Origin: Chitinophagia bacterium
Lineage (GTDB): Bacteria; Bacteroidota; Bacteroidia; Chitinophagales; Chitinophagaceae
Assembly: GCA_010027295.1 (NCBI GenBank)
Contig: RGVM01000214.1
Location: 1 to 5,460, forward strand
Length of the DNA stretch: 5,460 bases
Direction: 5' to 3'
Positions within the stretch are counted from its first letter, which is position 1, and every line of letters begins with the position of its first letter. Below the pieces are notes generated by a model. It searched no databases and was not told where the DNA came from. It saw only the letters and a program-made list of their open reading frames with translations. Both the position numbers and the translations under genes were made by a program. Shown piece by piece: positions 1-5,460 of this stretch.

Positions 1-520
1 GCAGCACCTGCAGGTGCGTCTGCAGCCGGGCGTTGGAGATGAACAGGAAGGGATTTTCCCGCACCCCGCCGTCGTTGGGATAGGAGGCGCTCAGGAAGGG
101 GATGCTGCGTGCGCGGGCAGTCTCCGCTAGCCGGAGGTAGTCGTTCCCCGACACCTGTCCGATGACCAAGTCCAGGGAGTCCATCAGCGGCATCCGGGTG
201 ACGAGGGGGATGGCGCCTTCGCGACTGCGGATATCGAAGACCCTGAGGTCGATGTCGGCCTTCCCGTTGTTGCGAAGGGTGTCCAGCGCGAAGGTCACGC
301 CCTGGTAGAATTCGAGACCGGGGATCGACTGCCGGGGGAAGCCCTTGCCATACCGGTATTCCCCCGTCTCGGTGAAGGCGGAGTCGAGCCATAGGGGTAC
401 GAAAAGCCCCACGCGTATGGTACGCGGGAAGGGTTGCTGTCCGCGCGCCCCGCCGTTGGAAAGGGATGTGATCGCCACCAGCGCGGCGGTCAGAAGGGCG
501 GTATGTGACCGTATGCTCAT
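1..520 (-). CDS. Secreted type-1 periplasmic-binding-fold protein (partial)
   Basis: I translated this frame by hand: 173 codons are open from an ATG at 520 to the left edge, so the C-terminus is missing. Residues 1-28 look like a signal peptide: a basic start (MSIRSH), a hydrophobic stretch (ALLTAALVAI) and small residues before GQQ. The mature part begins with IRVGLFVPLWLDSAF (about 35-49), like the first strand of a type-1 periplasmic binding domain. It is followed by FYQGVTFALDTL (71-82), DLVIGQVSGNDYLRLAE (117-133), IPFLSASYP (140-148) and NPFLFISNARLQTHL (156-170). This order fits the ABC-transporter-like receptor proteins of Bacteroidota, some of which also carry LysM domains; none is visible in the part present. 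The likely location is the periplasm; the ligand is unknown. It starts 13 bp after the guaA stop with no clear Shine-Dalgarno sequence and no terminator between, so it probably depends on the guaA transcript. The fold assignment is fairly secure; the function is not. Confidence 0.72.
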   Translation of the reverse strand, partial: MSIRSHTALLTAALVAITSLSNGGARGQQPFPRTIRVGLFVPLWLDSAFTETGEYRYGKGFPRQSIPGLEFYQGVTFALDTLRNNGKADIDLRVFDIRSREGAIPLVTRMPLMDSLDLVIGQVSGNDYLRLAETARARSIPFLSASYPNDGGVRENPFLFISNARLQTHLQVL

Positions 521-533
521 AGGGGCAAGATGC

Positions 534-2069
<1,536 letters not shown>

Positions 2070-2075
2070 AAAGCA

Positions 2076-2083
2076 CAAAGGTA
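2076..2083 (-). promoter_or_regulatory. Putative guaA promoter, -7 element TACCTTTG
   Basis: On the minus strand TACCTTTG matches the Bacteroidota sigma-A -7 consensus TAnnTTTG exactly and is identical to the rpsT box. A TTTTG on the minus strand (2114-2110) lies 26 bp upstream, longer than the usual 19-21 bp, so the -33 element is poor. The box ends 6 bp before the guaA ATG. A start at the usual distance would leave a leader of roughly 0-3 nt. Confidence 0.55.
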
Positions 2084-2376
2084 AACCCGCAGGGCCATCC
2101 CGCCCCCGTCAAAACGCGCTTCCGGCCAAATGTTGATAACCCGCCCATGCCGGGGGCTCGACTTTGGCGGATGGGCATATCCGCTTTCGGTGGAAACCCT
2201 CTCATTGGGAAGGGAGGACGCTCTCCCTGCACGTGGGGGCGGCGGACTCGCCATCGCCCATTGCAAGGGGGCAAACGTGCATGATATCATGGAATCCCCT
2301 GGTGGTCAGCGGTTTCGTTGCGGATGCCAGGCCCCTTCCATTCGATGCTGCCGGGACCCTTCAGGCGGAGCATCTA
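2079..2376. other. Gene-free intergenic stretch between guaA and rpsT
   Basis: I find no credible protein, tRNA or known riboswitch on either strand. It contains the upstream part of the guaA promoter region and three plain inverted repeats: GCGGAT/ATCCGC (2167-2184, 6-nt loop), AGGGAG/CTCCCT (2211-2228, 6-nt loop) and GATGCT...AGCATC (2344-2374). The first two lack a following T-run and are not obvious terminators. Open frames here are short, lack conserved motifs and run into guaA antisense. Confidence 0.5.
2344..2374. repeat. Inverted repeat / hairpin next to the rpsT terminator
   Basis: GATGCT (2344-2349) pairs with AGCATC (2369-2374). Inside, GCC (2350-2352) pairs with GGC (2364-2366), leaving a two-base GG bulge and an 11-nt loop. 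In the rpsT direction it lies directly beyond the T-run of the terminator. No T-run follows it on either strand, so it may be a backup structure, a processing site or chance. Confidence 0.4.
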
Positions 2377-2412
2377 CAAAAGAAAACCGTCCTGCGTTGT
2401 CGGCAGGACGGT
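2377..2412 (-). terminator. Rho-independent terminator of rpsT
   Basis: Read on the minus strand, ACCGTCCTGC (2412-2403) and GCAGGACGGT (2395-2386) form a perfect 10-bp stem around the 7-nt loop CGACAAC. A T-rich run, TTTCTTTTG (2385-2377), follows at once. The stem begins about 33 bp after the rpsT stop codon, so it fits as the end of a single-gene rpsT transcript and separates rpsT from guaA. Confidence 0.9.
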
Positions 2413-2444
2413 CCGAATATCGTGTCAGTAAGGATTGACAGGGA

Positions 2445-2705
2445 TTATTTCCCGGCCATGGCATTGATCTTCTTGGCAATCGCACTCTTCAGGTTGGCAG
2501 CCTTGTTCTTGTGGATGACCCCGTTCTTTGCGAGTTTGTCGATCTTGCTGACGACGTCGCCCATCTTGCCCGCCGCCTCGCCGGCATCCGAAATGGCCCT
2601 GAGGTCGCGTATGGCGTTCCGAGTGGTCTTGCCCTGGTAGCGGTTGCGCTCGCGGCGCTTTGAGACCTGCCTTACGTCCTTCTTGGTAGCCTTGTGATTT
2701 GCCAT
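2445..2705 (-). CDS. rpsT: 30S ribosomal protein S20
   Basis: An 86-residue, very basic protein of the usual S20 length, recognisable from MANHKATKKDVRQVSKRRER at the N-terminus, TTRNAIRDLRAI in the first long helix and GVIHKNKAANLKSAIAKKIN near the C-terminus. S20 is a three-helix-bundle primary binder of 16S rRNA, contacting the 5' domain and helix 44 during assembly of the small subunit. The ATG at 2705 gives the conserved MANHK start. The nearest purine run (AAGGG, 2725-2721) is 15 nt before the ATG, too far for a normal Shine-Dalgarno site, as is common in Bacteroidota. The gene has its own promoter and terminator and is divergent from sucA. Nothing in the coding sequence is unusual. Confidence 0.97.
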   Translation of the reverse strand: MANHKATKKDVRQVSKRRERNRYQGKTTRNAIRDLRAISDAGEAAGKMGDVVSKIDKLAKNGVIHKNKAANLKSAIAKKINAMAGK

Positions 2706-2734
2706 GATGATGATGGTTTTCCCTTATGGGAGGG

Positions 2735-2766
2735 CAAAGGTAGGGCCATGTGGTGGAATTACCAAA
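2735..2766 (-). promoter_or_regulatory. rpsT promoter, Bacteroidota -33/-7 type
   Basis: On the minus strand TTTG (2766-2763) and TACCTTTG (2742-2735) are separated by exactly 20 bp. Both match the Bacteroidota consensus TTTG / TAnnTTTG at the canonical spacing. Transcription would start near 2730, giving an rpsT leader of about 25 nt with no Shine-Dalgarno site. The 19-bp repeat array begins 50 bp upstream of the -33 element. Confidence 0.8.
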
Positions 2767-2815
2767 TCAATGAAAGAGATGGGGAGGACCTTTCACATGC
2801 GTGAACTCCCCGGGG

Positions 2816-2929
2816 TTTTCCAAAACCGGGGTGGGTTCTCAAAACCCCCGGGAGTTCTCAGAACCGGGGGTAGTTCTGAGGACATGGGGCAGTTCTCAAA
2901 ACCGGGGTGGGTTCTCAAAACCCCGCGGC
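2816..2929. repeat. Six-unit 19-bp tandem array of quasi-palindromes
   Basis: Units start at 2816, 2835, 2854, 2873, 2892 and 2911, all exactly 19 bp apart. The core is GTTCTCAAAACC. Variants are TTTTCCAAAACC (unit 1), GTTCTCAGAACC (unit 3) and GTTCTGAGGACA (unit 4); units 2, 5 and 6 carry the exact core. The seven bases after each core vary but are nearly all G or C (GGGGTGG, CCCGGGA, GGGGGTA, TGGGGCA, GGGGTGG, CGCGGC with a leading C). A 28-bp exact direct repeat (2821-2848 and 2897-2924) lies 76 bp, four units, apart. A degenerate half-unit (2804-2815) may extend it on the left. The core is close to its own reverse complement, so each unit can form a small hairpin or a symmetric protein site. 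It lies between the divergent rpsT and sucA promoters. Function unknown. Confidence 0.88.
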
Positions 2930-2936
2930 ACGGGGT
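2920..2936. repeat. Short hairpin at the right end of the 19-bp array
   Basis: ACCCCG (2920-2925) and CGGGGT (2931-2936) form a perfect 6-bp stem around CGGCA. It overlaps the last array unit and marks the point where the 19-bp periodicity stops. No T-run follows. Confidence 0.45.
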
Positions 2937-2992
2937 GCCTTCCGTAATCCATCGATGCTTGCATACGGATGGCTGGGTAGCTTTTTTTGAAC

Positions 2993-3000
2993 GATATTTG
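2993..3000 (+). promoter_or_regulatory. Possible sucA -7 element (GATATTTG)
   Basis: GATATTTG matches TAnnTTTG at all but the first base and is followed by C. It lies in a short AT-rich stretch 32 bp before the sucA ATG, giving a predicted leader of about 27 nt. No TTTG occurs at the usual 19-21 bp upstream; the nearest, at 2986-2989, is too close. An alternative imperfect box is TAGCTTTT (2978-2985). A weak promoter relying on an activator would fit, but the sequence does not prove it. Confidence 0.35.
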
Positions 3001-3032
3001 CGCGTTTCCTGACACCGTCACATCCGCATTCC

Positions 3033-5294
3033 ATGAGAGACTTCTCCTATATCACACATTCCCACCCCGCCTTTATCGAGCAGTTGTACCGCGACTTCGT
3101 GAAGGATCCCGGCTCAGTAGATCCCGACTTACGCAAATTCTTCGAGGGTTTTGACTTCGCGGTCGCCACCGGTTCAGCTGCTGCAACTACGCCACACACC
3201 CTGGACACAGGAGGGGAGATGTCCTCTGCCGACTGGCGAAAGGAACTCGGGGCCTATCGCATGATCTTAGGCTTCCGGAACAAGGGCCATCTCCTCGCCC
3301 GGACCAACCCCATACGTCCGCGCAAGGACAGGGGTGCCAACCTCGACCTCGGCTTCTTCGGCCTCGACGAGGGCGACATGGACAGGACCTTCCATGCCGG
3401 CAGCCACATCGGACTCGGCAGGGCGCCACTCCGCGACATACTGGCCCACCTGCAGCGCTGCTATGCCACGCACGTCGGTATCGAGTTCAAATACATATCC
3501 GACCAGGAGAAGGTGGACTTCCTCACCCATGAGATGGAGACCGCCTTCCAGGCCCCCCTGCCGCTGGAGAAGCAGCGGAGGATCCTGGAGAAGCTCAACC
3601 AGGGCGTCATCTTCGAGAAGTTCCTCCACACCAAGTACATAGGCCAGAAACGATTCTCCCTCGAAGGCGGAGAAACAACCATCGCTGCCCTGGACGCCAT
3701 CATCGGCACGGCCGCTGCCGAAGGTGTGCATGAAGTGGTCATCGGCATGGCCCATCGCGGACGGCTCAACGTCCTGGCCAACATCATGGGCAAGACCTAC
3801 GAGCAGATCTTCAGCGAGTTCGAGGGCACGGCCACGCCCGACCAGACGATGGGTAGCGGCGACGTCAAATACCACATGGGCTACGGCTCGGAGGTGGAGA
3901 CCCCCGACGGACGCACCGTCAGCCTCAAGCTGATGCCCAACCCCTCCCACCTCGAGGCCGTAGACCCCGTCGTGCTCGGATTCGCGCGCGCCAAGGCCGA
4001 CGTCCTCTACGACAGCCGCTTCGAGATGATCCTGCCGATCCTCATCCACGGCGACGCCTCCATCGCCGGACAGGGCGTCGTCTACGAGGTGCTGCAGATG
4101 TGCGACCTCGAGGGGTACTACACCGGCGGCACCATCCATTTCGTCATCAACAACCAGATCGGCTTCACGACCGACTTCGAGGACGCCCGCAGCGCCGACT
4201 ACTGCACATCGCTCGCCGCCATGGTGCAGGCCCCCGTCCTGCATGTCAATGGCGACGACCCTGAGGCCGTCGTCAAGTGCGTCGAGATGGCCGTCCGCTA
4301 CAGGCAGCGCTTCCGGTCCGACGTGTTCATCGACATGGTCTGCTACCGCCGTCACGGCCATAACGAGGGTGACGACCCCAAGTTCACGCAGCCCCACCTC
4401 TACGAGCTCATCGAAAAGCACCAGAACCCGCGCGAAGTCTACTCCCAGTACCTCCTCGCCCACGGCGAGACGGGGGCCCGCGAACTGGCGAAGGAGATGG
4501 AGAAGAAGTTCTGGGGAGACCTGCAGGAGCGCCTCGACGAAGTCAAGCAGAACCCGCTGCCCTACCACTACCAGCAGCCGGAACTCTGGTGGAAGCAGCT
4601 TCGCAGGGCCCGGGCCGAGGACTTCCATTCATCCCCCGATACGGCCATCGGAGAGGATCTGCTGCGCCGCATCTTCGACGCCATCATGGCCTGGCCCGAA
4701 GGCTTCAAGCCGCTCTCAAAGGTGGAGAAACTGCTGCAGGAGAAGGTACGCCTCTTCCGTACCGACGGTCGCATCGACTGGGCGACGGCCGAACTGATGG
4801 CCTACGGCAGCCTGCTGTTGGAGGGCAAGGACGTCCGCATGAGCGGACAGGATGTTCGGCGCGGCACTTTCTCACACCGTCACGCAGTTTTGCGCGATGA
4901 GCAGACGGACGGGGCCTACAACCGCCTCAGCCGACTTCCCGACGCCAAGGGGCAGTTTCGCATCTATAACTCGCTCCTCAGCGAGTACGGCGTCCTCGGC
5001 TTCGAATACGGCTACGCCCTCGCCACACCGAACACTCTGGTACTCTGGGAGGCTCAGTTCGGCGACTTCTGCAACGGCGCGCAGACGATGATCGACCAGT
5101 TCATCAGCAGCGCCGAGCAGAAGTGGAACCGCATGAACGGCGTAGTCATGCTGCTGCCGCATGGATACGAGGGGCAGGGCCCTGAACACAGCAGCGCCCG
5201 CATGGAGCGCTTCCTGCAGATGTGCGCCGAGCTCAACATGGTCGTGACCAACGTCACAATAAATATACTTGCGCATCGCGCTGTGTCGTCGTAA
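3033..5294 (+). CDS. sucA: 2-oxoglutarate dehydrogenase E1, C-terminally interrupted
   Basis: Thiamine-diphosphate E1 of the 2-oxoglutarate dehydrogenase complex, decarboxylating 2-oxoglutarate and passing the succinyl group to E2 lipoyl in the cytoplasmic TCA cycle. The ATG at 3033 opens the family-typical N-terminal segment (SYITHSHPAFIEQLYRDFV). Motifs in order: GMAHRGRLNVL (238-248), GDVKYHMGYGSE (276-287), NPSHLEAVDP (303-312), HGDASIAGQGVVYEV (339-353), NNQIGFTT (373-380), RRHGHNEGDDP (439-449), YGVLGFEYGYA (652-662), EAQFGDF (673-679) and HGYEGQGPEHSSAR (710-723). The frame is normal to about residue 742 (NMVVTNVT), then reads 11 unrelated residues to a TAA. Family members are usually just over 900 residues, so roughly 170 C-terminal residues, the transketolase C-terminal region, are missing. 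The product is probably non-functional if the junction is real. It is divergent from rpsT. Confidence 0.93.
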   Translation: MRDFSYITHSHPAFIEQLYRDFVKDPGSVDPDLRKFFEGFDFAVATGSAAATTPHTLDTGGEMSSADWRKELGAYRMILGFRNKGHLLARTNPIRPRKDRGANLDLGFFGLDEGDMDRTFHAGSHIGLGRAPLRDILAHLQRCYATHVGIEFKYISDQEKVDFLTHEMETAFQAPLPLEKQRRILEKLNQGVIFEKFLHTKYIGQKRFSLEGGETTIAALDAIIGTAAAEGVHEVVIGMAHRGRLNVLANIMGKTYEQIFSEFEGTATPDQTMGSGDVKYHMGYGSEVETPDGRTVSLKLMPNPSHLEAVDPVVLGFARAKADVLYDSRFEMILPILIHGDASIAGQGVVYEVLQMCDLEGYYTGGTIHFVINNQIGFTTDFEDARSADYCTSLAAMVQAPVLHVNGDDPEAVVKCVEMAVRYRQRFRSDVFIDMVCYRRHGHNEGDDPKFTQPHLYELIEKHQNPREVYSQYLLAHGETGARELAKEMEKKFWGDLQERLDEVKQNPLPYHYQQPELWWKQLRRARAEDFHSSPDTAIGEDLLRRIFDAIMAWPEGFKPLSKVEKLLQEKVRLFRTDGRIDWATAELMAYGSLLLEGKDVRMSGQDVRRGTFSHRHAVLRDEQTDGAYNRLSRLPDAKGQFRIYNSLLSEYGVLGFEYGYALATPNTLVLWEAQFGDFCNGAQTMIDQFISSAEQKWNRMNGVVMLLPHGYEGQGPEHSSARMERFLQMCAELNMVVTNVTINILAHRAVSS

Positions 5295-5460
5295 CTGCCG
5301 CTTCATCACGTCTGATTTGTCAGGCTTGGAATTGGTTGCTGCTCGGTTGAGCTCCGACGACCTCGCCGTTCACCTCGCCTAATTAGCGGACGACCTCGCT
5401 CACTTGCGTGAAGCTGGCTTCATCTTGCTTCATCAGTCAGGCGAGCGAATCTTTGTGCTC
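5258..5460. other. Foreign or chimeric sequence interrupting sucA
   Basis: From about 5258 the sequence stops encoding E1: an AT-rich run (AATAAATATA) is followed by moderate-GC DNA rich in TTG, GTT, GCT and CGT codons, unlike the C-ending codons of sucA. One plus-strand frame (codons starting at 5263) is open to the right edge except for one TAA at 5380-5382; the part after it reads LADDLAHLREAGFILLHQSG, faintly like a winged-helix segment. Short repeats are dense: GCTTCATC at 5300, 5417 and 5427; GACGACCTCGC at 5356 and 5389; GTCAGGC at 5319 and 5436; and the palindrome CTAATTAG at 5379-5386. I recognise no insertion sequence end, intron or integron site. It could be the edge of a mobile element, a rearrangement or an assembly chimera. 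Confidence 0.6.

Noticed and set aside
2190..2240. Cobalamin-riboswitch-like pieces (GGTGGAAACC, TTGGGAAGGG)
   Set aside because: The conserved blocks are in the wrong order, the remaining core is absent, and the pieces lie on the strand opposite to guaA.
2816..2929. CRISPR array
   Set aside because: The linkers are only 7 bp and GC-biased, the units are 19 bp in total, and no cas gene is present.
2704..3012. Plus-strand open frame of 102 codons across the 19-bp array
   Set aside because: It starts inside the rpsT start region and runs through the repeats. A 19-bp period is not a multiple of three, so the repeats do not give a regular peptide, and there is no family resemblance.
3267..4628. 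Minus-strand open frame of 453 codons inside sucA
   Set aside because: It is the antisense of the well-supported E1 coding sequence, with Val/Leu/Glu/Asp-biased composition and no recognisable motif.
4872..5309. Minus-strand open frame of 145 codons crossing the junction
   Set aside because: Almost all of it is antisense to sucA; only the first 17 or so codons come from the foreign tail, so it is unlikely to be a gene.
5258..5460. Group II intron, intein, IS66-type end (GTAA at 5291) or integron site (TTAGGC on the minus strand near 5385)
   Set aside because: No GTGYG intron start lies at the junction, no intein start residue occurs in frame, the GTAA lies 33 bp inside the foreign sequence, and the partner half-sites of an integron site are missing.

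Overview
The window looks like chromosomal DNA of a GC-rich (about 60% by eye) member of the Bacteroidota, probably near the Chitinophagales. This rests on three things: the N-terminus of the 2-oxoglutarate dehydrogenase E1 (SYITHSHPAFIEQLYRDFVK), the S20 sequence, and two perfect copies of the Bacteroidota -7 promoter element TAnnTTTG (both TACCTTTG) upstream of guaA and rpsT. No gene has a convincing Shine-Dalgarno sequence. The placement is inference, not a database result.

Layout from left to right. A secreted, type-1 periplasmic-binding-fold protein (minus strand, cut by the left edge) starts 13 bp after guaA (GMP synthetase, minus strand), so the two are probably co-transcribed. The guaA -7 box lies only 6 bp before its ATG. 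About 375 bp then separate guaA from rpsT; this holds the rpsT intrinsic terminator and a few hairpins but no gene. rpsT (ribosomal protein S20, minus strand) has a textbook -33/-7 promoter. The gap between divergent rpsT and sucA holds the most striking non-coding feature: six 19-bp tandem units (2816-2929), each a conserved 12-nt quasi-palindromic core plus a variable GC-rich 7-nt linker, in exact 19-bp register.

sucA (2-oxoglutarate dehydrogenase E1, plus strand) reads normally for about 742 residues and then breaks off. From about position 5258 the sequence no longer resembles sucA, a stop follows after 11 unrelated residues, and composition and codon use change. The last 200 bp are therefore either the edge of an inserted element or a chimeric join.

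The genes are housekeeping: purine nucleotide synthesis, translation and the TCA cycle. The parts worth a second look are the 19-bp array between two divergent housekeeping promoters and the abrupt interruption of sucA.
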